From the NCBI RefSeq assembly GCF_000497445.1, contig NZ_CM002285.1, positions 209,004-273,003 on the forward strand: a stretch of 64,000 nt of DNA, in the 5' to 3' direction. Source of the stretch: Streptomyces roseochromogenus subsp. oscitans DS 12.976. Its GTDB lineage: Bacteria; Actinomycetota; Actinomycetes; Streptomycetales; Streptomycetaceae. How positions within the stretch are numbered: the first letter of the stretch is position 1; every line of letters begins with the position of its first letter. Shown piece by piece: positions 1 through 10,807 of the stretch. The notes beneath the pieces are model-generated. The model did not search any database. It was not told the DNA's origin and was given only the letters and a program-made list of their open reading frames with translations. Position numbers and translations under genes: made by a program.

Positions 1-317
1 AGGCCGGCCAGTTCGTCGGGGGTGGCGTACCAGGCGTGGCAGAAGTGGTTGCCCCAGCGGCCGCTGTAGTCGTGGCCGGTGAATATGGTGCGGGTCAGCA
101 CGGCCGCGTCGTCGTCGGGTCGGTCGTAGGCGAAGGCCACGGGGAAGTGGTGATCGCGGCCCGTGCCCGGGGGCCGCTCGTATCCCGTCAGCGGGCGCAG
201 GACGTCGAGTGCGGGGCGTGCCGTCGGGGAGACCGCGGTGAAGCGGAAGCCCCCGTGGGGTGCGGCGGCCGAGGGCGGGGCGGAGGTGTAGTGCGCCTGT
301 CCTGCCATACGCGTCAT
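1..317 (-). CDS. GTPase-associated protein 1 (GAP1), N-terminal part, runs off the left edge
   Basis: The frame opens at ATG 317, overlapping the GTPase stop as ATGA, and stays open to position 1. About 105 residues are visible. They carry the GAP1 N-terminal pattern: an opening AHYTSAP, a central FPVAFAYD, then TIFTGHDYSGRWGNHF. Known: GAP1 proteins are encoded next to TRAFAC GTPases in predicted actinobacterial conflict systems, where they are thought to be adaptors or effectors. The overlapping start implies translation coupled to the GTPase. The C-terminal effector part lies outside the window, so the output of the system cannot be judged. A second ATG at 309 is possible. Confidence 0.75.
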   Translation of the reverse strand, partial: MTRMAGQAHYTSAPPSAAAPHGGFRFTAVSPTARPALDVLRPLTGYERPPGTGRDHHFPVAFAYDRPDDDAAVLTRTIFTGHDYSGRWGNHFCHAWYATPDELAG

Positions 318-1396
318 CCCCGTCCCCGGTCGAGGGCACCGAAGCGGTGCAGCAGCCATATCAGGGGGTCCTCGACCCGGTGCGGGCGGACGACGCCGCC
401 GAGTCCCAGGCCGCCGCCCTGCCGGGGCGCGGTTCCGAGCGTGGACAGGGCGAACAGCTGGTAGTCGGTGCAGAACTGCTCAAGGCGCGCGTCGAGTTGG
501 TGTTCCTGCCAGCGCCGCAGCAGAGCCCGCAGCTCGGCGTGGACGGCGGCCCGGTCGTCGGCGTCGAAGACAGGGCCGGGGCGGCGGGTGCGGTGCAGCG
601 CCAAGTTGTCCGGCAGGTGCGGCCACAGGAGGTCGGCCTTGGTGAGGGCGACCGCGACCGGCACGGTCACCTTCCCGCCACCGCCCAGGTGGCCCAGCAC
701 CCGGGCGAGTACGTCACCTGACCGGCCCGGCACCCCGTCGCCGTCCTTCACAGGTGCTCCGGGCAGGTCCTGCGGGTCGACGAGGACGACGACGGCGTCG
801 GCCGCGCCGAAGTAGCGCAGCTGGGTCTCCATGCGGTCCCGCGAGGCGAAGTGCTCGCCGGCGGTGTCGAGGAATACCAGGGTCAGCACCTGCTCGCGGG
901 TGTGTCCGAAGCGGCCCCGCCGGGTGCGGCTGAGGCGGTGCACCAGGGGCCGGCCGGCGTCGTGCTCGGCGGTCTTGGGGACGGTGTGCCGGTCCTCGTA
1001 CAGGTGCCGTTCGTACCGTTCGTGGTAGTCGGCCATCGTGTCGTCGTCGCAGGGGAGCAGCGCGGCGTCGAGTTCGGCACCGAGGCGATGCAGCAGTTCG
1101 TGGACGAGGACGCCGATGTAGGTGCTCTTGCCGGAACTGACCGGTCCGGCGAGCGCGACCAGCTTGCCGGGAGTGCGCAGATAGCCCTCCGGCAGCCGCC
1201 CTGCGCAGGCGGTGCAGCGCAGCCGGGTGGTGGTGCGGCCGCAGGTGCCGCACACCGCCGAACCGGCCCGGGGGTCGGCGGACGCGAGGCTCCGGTCCTC
1301 GGCGCAGGCGCCGCCGCTCGCGCAGACATACGCGATCTGCGCTCGGGAGATGCTCCGGAAGCAGTGCGGGCACACCCAGGTGCGGCGCCACGGCAT
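314..1396 (-). CDS. Zinc-ribbon TRAFAC-clade GTPase
   Basis: About 360 residues. The N-terminus has treble-clef or zinc-ribbon cysteines (C9/C12, then C49/C52 and C61/C64). The GTPase domain has a P-loop GPVSSGKST at about 84-92, a switch-II DTAGE and a TKAD base-specificity motif. I chose ATG 1396, which has GGGAG about 11 nt upstream; a GTG at 1408 would sit directly on that site. It lies between the FN3 gene (17 nt upstream) and GAP1 (4 nt overlap), so it is co-transcribed. Known: GTPases of this class form NTP-dependent conflict systems with GAP1. I infer a switch or assembly role for the locus rather than a metabolic one. Confidence 0.8.
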   Translation of the reverse strand: MPWRRTWVCPHCFRSISRAQIAYVCASGGACAEDRSLASADPRAGSAVCGTCGRTTTRLRCTACAGRLPEGYLRTPGKLVALAGPVSSGKSTYIGVLVHELLHRLGAELDAALLPCDDDTMADYHERYERHLYEDRHTVPKTAEHDAGRPLVHRLSRTRRGRFGHTREQVLTLVFLDTAGEHFASRDRMETQLRYFGAADAVVVLVDPQDLPGAPVKDGDGVPGRSGDVLARVLGHLGGGGKVTVPVAVALTKADLLWPHLPDNLALHRTRRPGPVFDADDRAAVHAELRALLRRWQEHQLDARLEQFCTDYQLFALSTLGTAPRQGGGLGLGGVVRPHRVEDPLIWLLHRFGALDRGRG

Positions 1397-1413
1397 TCTC
1401 ACGTCCACTCCCT

Positions 1414-4041
1414 TCAGGTGACCTTGAGCGTGTGCTGCGGCGGGTCGCGCAGCACGAGTGACTCGCCGACGGCGAAGCAGCGCAGCCAGCCGCTCGGGCC
1501 ACGGCCAAGGCGCGCCGACAGCCTCACGTCGTTCCCCGGGCCGAGCGTCACGTCGGCGGTTTCCGCGAGGACGTCCCCGTCGGCGGGTTCCAGTGGCCAG
1601 ACCGGTCCGGGCGACCGCACCAGCAGCAATCGCTCGGCCCGTACGACGGTGTGCGCCGTGAACACGGCGGTGACCGTGCGACGTCCGGGCAGACCGCGCC
1701 GCTCCAGCCGATAGCCGGCGTCGGCGCGTGGTGGCAGTACCGCCGTGCTCGGGGGGCCGTACACGGGCAGCCCGCCGAGTTCGGTGATCGGCCGCACCTC
1801 GACCTCCACCCCGGCGCCGTCCACGACCGGCAGCCGTACGCCCGCCTCGTGCCGGTAGGCGGAGCGGGTGACGGTGCGCCGTTGCCCGCCCGCTTCACCC
1901 GGGGTCCGCCAGGTGACCTCGGCCTCGTCGCCGCTGTCCGGCGGCCAGTCGAAGACGACGGTCACGCCCGTGCCGCCGTGCCGGGTGAGCGTGGGCGTGC
2001 CGAGCGCCGGCGGGGCGGTCGCGGCGTGTGCGCCGATGACGGCGCGTTCCCCGACGACCGTGACCGCGACCACCAGAGTGGGCCGGCCCGGCGGCGCGAA
2101 CCTCAGGCCTTCCGGTGCGGGTTGCGCCGCGATCGGACGCCCGGGCAGCTCGGCCGTGCGCAGCCAGGTGCCGACAGGCCACGGGGGTAGGTCGTCGAAG
2201 CCGTACAGACGCACCTCGCCGTCCGGCAGCGGGTCGAGGCGCGCCGAGAGGCAGCCGTCCACGAGGCGGATGTCCAGGCCGGTGACCGGCTCGGGCGGCG
2301 CGAGCGGCCTGGCGGTGCGCCGGATGCCGGCCGTACGTACGGTCGTTCCGTCGTCGGTGCGGTAGACGACGCGGATGCGATAGCCGTACGTCGTGCCGTT
2401 GGCGAGGCCGCCGTCCGTGAAGCCGTCGCGACGGGCGGCGACGTGCACCTCCTCGCCATCGGGCGCGGTGCGGACGACCTCGACGGACCGGGCACGGTCC
2501 GGGCATGTCCAGTCGGCGGAGATCTGGCGGTCCGCGGGGCGCAGGCGGGCGTCGGTGACCTCGGGCCAGTGCACGAGGGGTCCGCTCACCATGAGCGGCG
2601 AGGGCGCGCTGCCGGGTTCGGCGGCCCGGCGTACGGCGACCGCGTAGTACAAGGGGACGCAGGCCGGGGGTGCGCCGTCCACGTACGACGTGGCGCGCGG
2701 CGAGGCCAGCGCCAGCACCGTGCCGTCGGCCGCGTCGCGTGGTGGGCGCCGCTCGGTGCGCAGCAGCACGTACTCGGGCTCACCGGCCGTGGACGGCGAG
2801 GGCCGCCACCGGACCGTGACGCCCGCGCCGTCCCGGGTCGCGGTGAGCCCGGACACCGGGTGAACGGCGAGGCCGCGGCGCACGGCGTCGGTTCCCGGCA
2901 GATCGCGCACCGCCGCCTCTGCCTGTTCCAGCAGGTCCCAGGCCCGGTCCGCCTCCGCCGGCGACAGTCGGCGCGCGCGATCCAGCATGGCGCGCGCCTC
3001 GGCGAGTTTCCCGTGCACATGCTCGGCCAGCGCGCGTACGTCCTCGGCGAGCGAGCCCGGCGGCAGCCGGTCCGCCACGGCCGCCGCCTCGGCGAGCCGC
3101 CCGTCCGCGACCAGGCGGCGCAGCCGCTCCGACACCGGATCCCCGGCTGCCTCGTGCAGCACTGCGAACACCAGTCGCCGCGCGTCGTCCTCGGCGACGG
3201 ACAACTCTCCCACCGCGTACGCGAGGAGCGTGGCCGGAGTCGCGCGGGCGGCACACCGCGTCCGCAGCGGCATCGCCAGTTCATACAGGAGGATCCGGGC
3301 GACTCCCTCCGGGCCCTGCTCGGTCAGCACACCGCGGACGGCGGCGATCACGGCCTGGGCCGCTGTGTGCGCGGCGCCGTGCGGCAGCCGGGCCCAGCGG
3401 CGGGCCGCCGCCTCGACGCTCGGCGGATCGGCCGGGAGCGCGTCGAAGACGTGCACGGGCTGCTCGGACCGTCCGCCGGGTGTGCCCGTCGCGAGGAAGT
3501 CACCGAGATGCCGCAGCCCCAGCACCTCCAGGTGGCCCGCGCAGCGCGCATATGCGGGGTGCGGCACGGACCGCGGCAGCGGTTCGGGTTCGGCGATCCG
3601 CAGCCCGAGGGCGGGCAGCAGCTCCCGTACCTCGTCCTCGCGGACCCGGTGGGCGGCGGCGATCCGCACGACCGTGCTCTCGGCAAGCATGCCGAGCCCG
3701 CCTGTGGCCTCCTCCAAGGCCGCGCGCAGCCGGGCCCGCTCGGATTGGGCGCGTCGGCCGTGCGCTGCGAGGGCGGCCCGCAGTGGCCCCGGATCCCCGG
3801 CGGCGACCGCGTCCAGCAGCGGCCGGTGAGAGAGGTACCCGGCCTCCAACTGCTCGATCACCGCACGGTACTTGAGCCGGGCCCGACTCCGGCGCCAGCA
3901 GGCGCGGACCGCGGTGACCGTCTCGGCGACCGCGGTCCCGTCGAGGTTCTGCGGCAACTGGTAGCGCGTGCGCAGGTCCTCGGTCACGGGCAACCCGGCG
4001 TCGAGCACCTCGCGCCGGTAGCGCGACTCGTCGAAAGCCAC
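1414..4041 (-). CDS. Large FN3-repeat protein of the GTPase/Hsp70 locus
   Basis: 875 residues from GTG 4041. The first ~390 residues are alpha-helical and rich in Ala, Arg and Leu. The second half is a series of fibronectin-III-like beta modules, each with the V-x-W or Y-x-V-x-R style strand (for example VTVRWRPSPS, YAVAVRR, YGYRIRVVYR). There is no signal peptide or membrane segment, so it is probably cytoplasmic despite the FN3 modules. It follows Hsp70 by 27 nt and precedes the GTPase by 17 nt. I infer a scaffold or a client/target recogniser for the Hsp70 and GTPase. No catalytic motif was seen. Confidence 0.7.
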   Translation of the reverse strand: MAFDESRYRREVLDAGLPVTEDLRTRYQLPQNLDGTAVAETVTAVRACWRRSRARLKYRAVIEQLEAGYLSHRPLLDAVAAGDPGPLRAALAAHGRRAQSERARLRAALEEATGGLGMLAESTVVRIAAAHRVREDEVRELLPALGLRIAEPEPLPRSVPHPAYARCAGHLEVLGLRHLGDFLATGTPGGRSEQPVHVFDALPADPPSVEAAARRWARLPHGAAHTAAQAVIAAVRGVLTEQGPEGVARILLYELAMPLRTRCAARATPATLLAYAVGELSVAEDDARRLVFAVLHEAAGDPVSERLRRLVADGRLAEAAAVADRLPPGSLAEDVRALAEHVHGKLAEARAMLDRARRLSPAEADRAWDLLEQAEAAVRDLPGTDAVRRGLAVHPVSGLTATRDGAGVTVRWRPSPSTAGEPEYVLLRTERRPPRDAADGTVLALASPRATSYVDGAPPACVPLYYAVAVRRAAEPGSAPSPLMVSGPLVHWPEVTDARLRPADRQISADWTCPDRARSVEVVRTAPDGEEVHVAARRDGFTDGGLANGTTYGYRIRVVYRTDDGTTVRTAGIRRTARPLAPPEPVTGLDIRLVDGCLSARLDPLPDGEVRLYGFDDLPPWPVGTWLRTAELPGRPIAAQPAPEGLRFAPPGRPTLVVAVTVVGERAVIGAHAATAPPALGTPTLTRHGGTGVTVVFDWPPDSGDEAEVTWRTPGEAGGQRRTVTRSAYRHEAGVRLPVVDGAGVEVEVRPITELGGLPVYGPPSTAVLPPRADAGYRLERRGLPGRRTVTAVFTAHTVVRAERLLLVRSPGPVWPLEPADGDVLAETADVTLGPGNDVRLSARLGRGPSGWLRCFAVGESLVLRDPPQHTLKVT

Positions 4042-4068
4042 GAGCGTGATCCCCCGTCCTGCCGGCGC

Positions 4069-5643
4069 TCAGCCGATCCGCTGGCGGCTCATCGCGACCC
4101 GCGCCTCGTCGACCGCCTCCTGTGACAGGCCTCCGATCTGGATGGAGATCTCGATCTGCTCGCCGGACTCCCGCTCCGTGGCGACGACGGTGAGGAGCCC
4201 GGAGGCGTCGAGTGTGAACACGCACTGGAAGGGCCAGCGCGCGGGTTTGCCGGGTGGGATCTTCAGCGTCCCCTGCGCGACAGCGGTGTTGTGTGCCAGC
4301 TCCTCCGACTCCACCGCGCCTGCCTGTTCCATCACCTGGATCCGGACCTGCCGCTGGCCGTCGCGAAGGGTGAAGAAGTCGTCGGTCACCGACGCCGGGA
4401 GGCCGTCGTTGGCGTGCACGAGGTGGGTCACGTACTCCCGGCCGGTGTCGATGTCCGTGACCCTGATGCCGTAACCGCGCGAGGCGACGGTGGAGATCTC
4501 GTAGGGGCGGTGAGTGAGGCCGGTCTCCGGTACGTCCGGTGCCTGCTCGTCGGAGAGTTCGCCGCTGGAGACCATGTACGCGGCCCTGTCGAGGGCGTAG
4601 AACGCGGCGCCGCGGGCCACCGCGAGGTCGGGGTTGTGCAGCCTGGGCTCGAAGCCGAACTGGGTGCGCAGGGCGGCGGCGACGGCGGGCATCTTGGTGG
4701 CGCCACCGACGAGCAGCACATCGTCGAATGACGGCACTCCCCGCTCGGCGGCCAGTTCGACGGTGCGGCGGGTGATGTCGACGGTGCGGTCGAGCAGGTC
4801 GCGGGTCAACTCCTCGATCAGGCCCCGGGTCAGCTCCACCGCTTCGACCCTGCCCTGGTGCATGACGCGGACGGTGTAGCGCTCGCGGAAGGACAGCGCC
4901 TTCTTCGCCTCCTCGGCGTCCTTGCGCAGCTGTGTCTCGGACTGGGGGTCGGACAGCGGGTCGTCGGCATCCGGGAAGCGCTCGCGGAACCGCTCCACCA
5001 AGTGCGCCACGATACGGTCGTCGAAGTCGCTGCCGCCCAGCTCCTTCGCACCGTCCGTGCACAGCACGGTCAGCTCGCGTCCGCGCAGGGTGAGCACGGT
5101 GGTGTCGAAGGTGCCACCGCCCAGGTCGTACACGAGCACGGCCCGGTCCCCGCGCTCCTCGTCTCCTTCCAGGGCCCCGTAATCGAGTGCGGCCGCGATG
5201 GGCTCGGCAACCACGTCCAGGACGCGCAGGCCGGCGATCTCGCCGGCCTTGCGGGTGGCGTCCCGCTCCGCGAGCCCGAAGTAGGCGGGCACGCTGATCA
5301 CGACGTCGCGTGCCTCTTCGCCGGCGGTGGCCTTCGCGTCGTCGACGAGTTTGCGCAGGATGCGAGCGGAGATCTCCTCGGGTGTGTAGGTGCGGCCGTG
5401 GAACTCGCGCGGCACCACATCACCCATGTCCCGCTTGATGAGCTGTACGACGTGGTCGGGGTCGAGGACGGTGGCGTCCTTGGCGCTCTGGCCCACGACG
5501 ACGCTGTCGGCGCTCTCGAAGTAGACGACGGAGGGCGTGGTGTCCGCCCCTTCGATGTTGCGCAGCACGGTCGGTCTGCCGACGTCGTCGATCCGTGCGA
5601 TGCAGGAGTAGGTGGTTCCAAGGTCGATGCCGTACACGGCCAT
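4069..5643 (-). CDS. Hsp70-family chaperone lacking the C-terminal lid
   Basis: ATG 5643 gives MAVYGIDLGTTYS, the Hsp70 phosphate-1 motif right at the N-terminus; an upstream GTG at 5658 would only add five residues. Further ATPase motifs are VLVYDLGGGTFD and LLVGGATKMP. A short beta substrate-binding domain follows (FTLDASGLLTVVA). The protein is 524 residues, against about 610-640 for DnaK, and ends just after the beta domain, so the helical lid is missing. It sits between a GrpE-like gene and the FN3 gene. I infer a dedicated chaperone of the conflict-type locus, not the housekeeping DnaK. Confidence 0.85.
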   Translation of the reverse strand: MAVYGIDLGTTYSCIARIDDVGRPTVLRNIEGADTTPSVVYFESADSVVVGQSAKDATVLDPDHVVQLIKRDMGDVVPREFHGRTYTPEEISARILRKLVDDAKATAGEEARDVVISVPAYFGLAERDATRKAGEIAGLRVLDVVAEPIAAALDYGALEGDEERGDRAVLVYDLGGGTFDTTVLTLRGRELTVLCTDGAKELGGSDFDDRIVAHLVERFRERFPDADDPLSDPQSETQLRKDAEEAKKALSFRERYTVRVMHQGRVEAVELTRGLIEELTRDLLDRTVDITRRTVELAAERGVPSFDDVLLVGGATKMPAVAAALRTQFGFEPRLHNPDLAVARGAAFYALDRAAYMVSSGELSDEQAPDVPETGLTHRPYEISTVASRGYGIRVTDIDTGREYVTHLVHANDGLPASVTDDFFTLRDGQRQVRIQVMEQAGAVESEELAHNTAVAQGTLKIPPGKPARWPFQCVFTLDASGLLTVVATERESGEQIEISIQIGGLSQEAVDEARVAMSRQRIG

Positions 5644-5748
5644 ACGGTCTCCCGCCACCGGGACGCCCGCGCCTGCGCCCGTCCCGTCTGTTGTCCGTCA
5701 CATGTCCTGGTAAGTCGTGCCCTGTGAGCCCGCCGGAGAAGGAGACGT

Positions 5749-6252
5749 TCACGGGGTATCCGGTTCCCACCGGGAAACCACCACGTCAGCCTTGCGCACG
5801 ACCCGTTCCCCCTGAACGAATCCGGCCGCCACGACGCGCGCCACCGTCCGGTCCGTCTCAGGACCTTCGGCGGCGACACGGCCCACCGGACGGTGCAACA
5901 CCATGTCGAATTCCTCGCCGGGCCTGGGGACGTACCGCTCCACGCCGGTCCTGGCCACGGTGTCCGCCGCTTCGTCGGCCAGCGCGGTCAGCAGGTCACG
6001 CAACTCGTCGACGCCGAGCGGGGCGGTGACGTGTTCGGCCTGGCGCAGGATCTGGTCGTGGAGCCGGATCAGGGAGTGGCGCACGAGATCGAGCGCCGTT
6101 TCCATCTCGCCCCGGCGCAGCCGCTCGACCTCGTCGTGCAGCCTTGTCACGACCTCCTCGCGGCGCTCGGCGAGCTGTTGCTGACGAGCGAGCGCCGCGG
6201 TGAACTCGCTTGCGAGCGCGCAGGGTTCGACTGGTTCCGACACGTCGATCAC
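5749..6252 (-). CDS. GrpE-like nucleotide exchange factor
   Basis: About 167 residues from GTG 6252; GTGs at 6243 and 6270 are also possible and no ribosome site decides between them. A long helical N-terminal half, predicted to form a coiled coil (RREEVVTRLHDEVERLRR), leads into a compact beta domain with EEFDMVLHRPVGR and GFVQGERVVRKADVVV. That is the GrpE pattern, diverged. It precedes Hsp70 by about 105 nt. Known: GrpE proteins drive ADP release from Hsp70. Pairing with the adjacent lidless Hsp70 is the natural inference. Confidence 0.75.
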   Translation of the reverse strand: MIDVSEPVEPCALASEFTAALARQQQLAERREEVVTRLHDEVERLRRGEMETALDLVRHSLIRLHDQILRQAEHVTAPLGVDELRDLLTALADEAADTVARTGVERYVPRPGEEFDMVLHRPVGRVAAEGPETDRTVARVVAAGFVQGERVVRKADVVVSRWEPDTP

Positions 6253-6375
6253 AGTAGACCACAGGGGCACGACGCGTCAGCGGGGACTGTCACGACCGTC
6301 TGCCGGGCCGGAACAGGCGCGTCGCCCCGCCGACGCCTTGTCCTCCCGGGCGTCACCCGACAACGTACGACCGCG

Positions 6376-6759
6376 TCAGCCACCGAGGTTGATGGAACCG
6401 TGAACGTCCCGGGCCTGGACGACGGTGGTCTGGGTGCCGCCGGAGACGACGTTGCGCACATCGCCCGCGCCGGTCCGGGTGTCTTCCAGGGCTTCGGCCT
6501 CCCGCCGCCATGCCGCGAGCGCCTGGGCGAATGCGGGATCCTGCCGGGCGTGGCGAGCCAGCGCCTCGGCCAGCTCAGTGGCACGCTGCTCGTTGCCGGG
6601 CGCCTCGGCGAGGGCGGTCAACTCGCCTTCGTCGCCCGGTTCTCCGCCCGAGTGCCGTCGTCTGACCAGATCCCGCAGGGACGTCCAGATCTGCTCTCCC
6701 GCCGCACCCGCGGTTCCTCCGGCCAGGGCCATGAGCAGTTCAGGTGCAATCTGGTCCAC
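6376..6759 (-). CDS. Small protein ending in a RHIM/BASS-like amyloid motif
   Basis: About 127 residues from GTG 6759, chosen because GGAGG lies 5 nt upstream; alternatives are GTG 6771 and TTG 6780. The N-terminus is a short Ala/Gly helix (LLMALAGGTAGAAGEQIW) and a charged helical region. The last residues read TTVVQARDVHGSINLGG. That resembles the RHIM-related bacterial amyloid signalling (BASS) motifs carried by conflict-system and NLR-type proteins. It is the first gene of the minus-strand run, 123 nt before GrpE. I infer a prion-like or homotypic adaptor. Family membership rests on motif recognition only. Confidence 0.6.
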   Translation of the reverse strand: MDQIAPELLMALAGGTAGAAGEQIWTSLRDLVRRRHSGGEPGDEGELTALAEAPGNEQRATELAEALARHARQDPAFAQALAAWRREAEALEDTRTGAGDVRNVVSGGTQTTVVQARDVHGSINLGG

Positions 6760-6852
6760 GTGGGCCTCCACCGCTTCCAACGCTCAGGTCGTAAGCCGAG
6801 CGTAGGGCACGATGGGCCCGCAGAGACCCGAATCCGCGGGAGAATCCGTGCG

Positions 6853-7118
6853 TCAAGCGGATGTGACCGGCAGGACGTCGGGGGACAGCGCGCCCGCGCG
6901 GCCCGCGGCAGCGGTCGTCCGGCGGAGGTGATGGCGGCGGCACAGCACCTTGTAACCGACCTCCTCCGCCGGGCGGTTGACGTCGCCGACGACCACCTGA
7001 GCCCTTTCGGGCACCAGCTCGCCGCCCCCGTAGGGGCGTTGTGCGTCGCCCGGTCACCGCACCGGCACAGGGCCTCCACCGGGAGTCTCTCCACCCGGTC
7101 GGCGAGATCGTCCACGAC
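6853..7118 (-). pseudogene. Thymidine kinase (tdk) C-terminal remnant, frameshifted
   Basis: One minus-strand frame reads LADRVERLPVEALCRCG and RATHNA. A neighbouring frame continues as ERAQVVVGDVNRPAEEVGY and VLCRRHH, ending at the stop at 6853-6855. Together these are the zinc-binding C-terminus of bacterial thymidine kinases, with CxCG and CRRHH metal ligands. One frameshift joins the halves, and the kinase P-loop part is absent. This is a decayed fragment with no intact reading frame. Confidence 0.75.
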
Positions 7119-7420
7119 CCGCGCCAGCCGGCTGACCTATCGGACTGCCTCCACGCTCTGACCGAACGTCCTCCCGGGACACGCCGAGTCAGGAAGTCCT
7201 CGACCGCGCCGGGCCCGGACCGCAGGCAGAGCGGGCTGAGTTCATGCGGCTGGCCCGCCAGATGGCCGCATGGGCCTCCCATCGGAGAGCAGGCTTCGGC
7301 GTCCGACGTCCAGTTGTGGATGGATGGGGCCGGGCTGGCGCGAGTATGGACTCGTCACCGGACAGGATGGCATCCGGCGCCCAGTCGCCGCCGAGGAGAC
7401 CGAAGACACTGGTGGAGCCT

Positions 7421-7620
7421 CCTCCGTCCTGGAACATCGTCTGGCACTTCTACGGCGCCTCCACCAGCCGCAAACCCGAGGTCCAGGCGAACAACACCAT
7501 CCAGTGGCGGATGGTGTGTGACGCCTACGAACTCGGAGCGAGAATCAACGACTTCCGCGGCATCACCGACACTCTGGACGAGGGCAACCACCTGCCCGTC
7601 GACGCCGAGGCGGGAGACTT
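7421..7620 (+). pseudogene. FemABX (peptidoglycan-bridge aminoacyltransferase) C-terminal fragment
   Basis: The frame contains WHFYGASTSRKPEV, then IQWRMVCDAYELGA and FRGITDTLDEGNHL. This is the recognisable C-terminal core of Fem/VanK-type tRNA-dependent aminoacyltransferases (normally YGASSNR, then ALQWRMI, then DLRGI). Only about 55 residues are conserved, against about 350-400 in an intact protein. The surrounding frame (7244-7678) shows no other Fem homology. It is a relic in a stretch of gene debris. Confidence 0.7.
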
Positions 7621-7779
7621 ATCCTCGGTGCTCACCCGACCCGTAGCGCCGACGATTTCGCAGGTCAACCCCTTGTAGCCGGTGTACCACCAACAGACCG
7701 AGAATCCTCTGGTGTCCTACTCGCCGAAGAGCTGGGCCGCTTCCCCGCAGCCGCCCGCCCAAGGCTCCGGCTGTCCTGA

Positions 7780-7925
7780 CTTTGCGGACACGACCGCTGC
7801 CGGAAGGCTGTGCCGTTGATCATCTTGCGGTGTGGCTCTCCCACCGTCCGCCCCGTCCCGGGCAAGCCTGAACGATGCGCGCGGTCAGCTGGTCGCACGC
7901 GCCATCGGACAGCGCCTGGCAGCGC
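7780..7925 (-). pseudogene. Degenerate IS5-type transposase N-terminal scar
   Basis: On the minus strand one frame gives LSDGACDQLTARIV and GRGGRWESH, and an adjacent frame continues HRKMINGTAFR. The combination resembles the start of IS5-family transposases (LTDAxW, then GRWRDHR, then VINGIxxRxRTG). It is short, frameshifted and has no catalytic residues. It directly abuts the steroid locus and marks a likely past insertion at its left border. Confidence 0.45.
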
Positions 7926-7932
7926 GTGCCGG

Positions 7933-10060
<2,128 letters not shown>

Positions 10061-10061
<1 letters not shown>

Positions 10062-10807
10062 TGTCCCAGCGCCTCGACGGCAGGACCGTCATCGTCACGG
10101 GAGCGGGCCGCGGACAAGGGGCAGCCGAGGCGCGGCTGTTCGCGGAGCACGGTGCACGGGTCGTGCTCACCGACGTGCGGGAGGACGAGGGCCGCGCGGT
10201 CGTCAAGGATCTCGGTGAACAAGGGGTGTTCGTCGTCCACGACGTGACCGACGCGGCGGGCTGGCGGCAGGTCGTCCGGGCCGGGCTGGAGGCGTTCGGC
10301 CGGATCGACGCCCTGGTCAACAACGCGGCGCTGTGGCGCACCGCCCCCATCGAGGAGGACACCGAGGACAACCTGCGGCGGCTGCTCCAAGTGAACCTCG
10401 TCGGCCCGTTCCTCGGCATCCAGGCCGTCGTCCCGGCCCTGCGCGCCACCGGCGAGGGCGGTTCGATCGTCAACATCTCCTCCACCGCCGGCCTCGTCGG
10501 CATCCCCGGCCACGCCTCCTACGGCGCGACGAAGTTCGGCCTGCGCGGGCTGACCAAGTCCGCGGCCATGGACCTGGCTCGGTACCGCATCCGGGTCAAC
10601 TCCGTCCACCCCGGCGCGATCGACACCCCCATGGTCGCGGACGCGCTCGGGGCGGACGCCGGGGAGCGCGACTGGCCGAACGTGCCGCTGCGCCGGATGG
10701 GCCGCCCCGAGGAGGTGGCGGAGCTGGTGCTGTACCTGGTCTCGGACGCCTCGGCCTACGTCACCGGCGCCGAGTTCACCGTCGACGGCGGACTGACGGC
10801 CAAGTGA
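10061..10807 (+). CDS. SDR-family hydroxysteroid dehydrogenase-like protein
   Basis: 248 residues. The ATG overlaps the LLM stop (TGATG), so it is translationally coupled. It has TGAGRGQG, NNAA, and the catalytic Ser with YGATK. The C-terminus AEFTVDGGLTAK and the HPGAIDTPM block resemble the 20beta-HSD-like SDR at 7933. Known: such SDRs interconvert steroid alcohols and ketones with NAD(P). I infer that it acts on a substrate or product of the LLM and esterase. The specific carbon position is unknown. Confidence 0.75.

Noticed and set aside
260-1714. Long plus-strand frames opposite the GTPase and FN3 genes
   Set aside because: High-GC antisense shadows with Arg/Pro/Ala-rich, low-complexity translations and no domain. 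The minus-strand frames carry the GTPase and FN3 motifs.
2443-4125. 560-codon plus-strand frame
   Set aside because: Antisense of the FN3 gene. Its translation is biased to Arg, Gly and Gln and has no recognisable motif or ribosome site.
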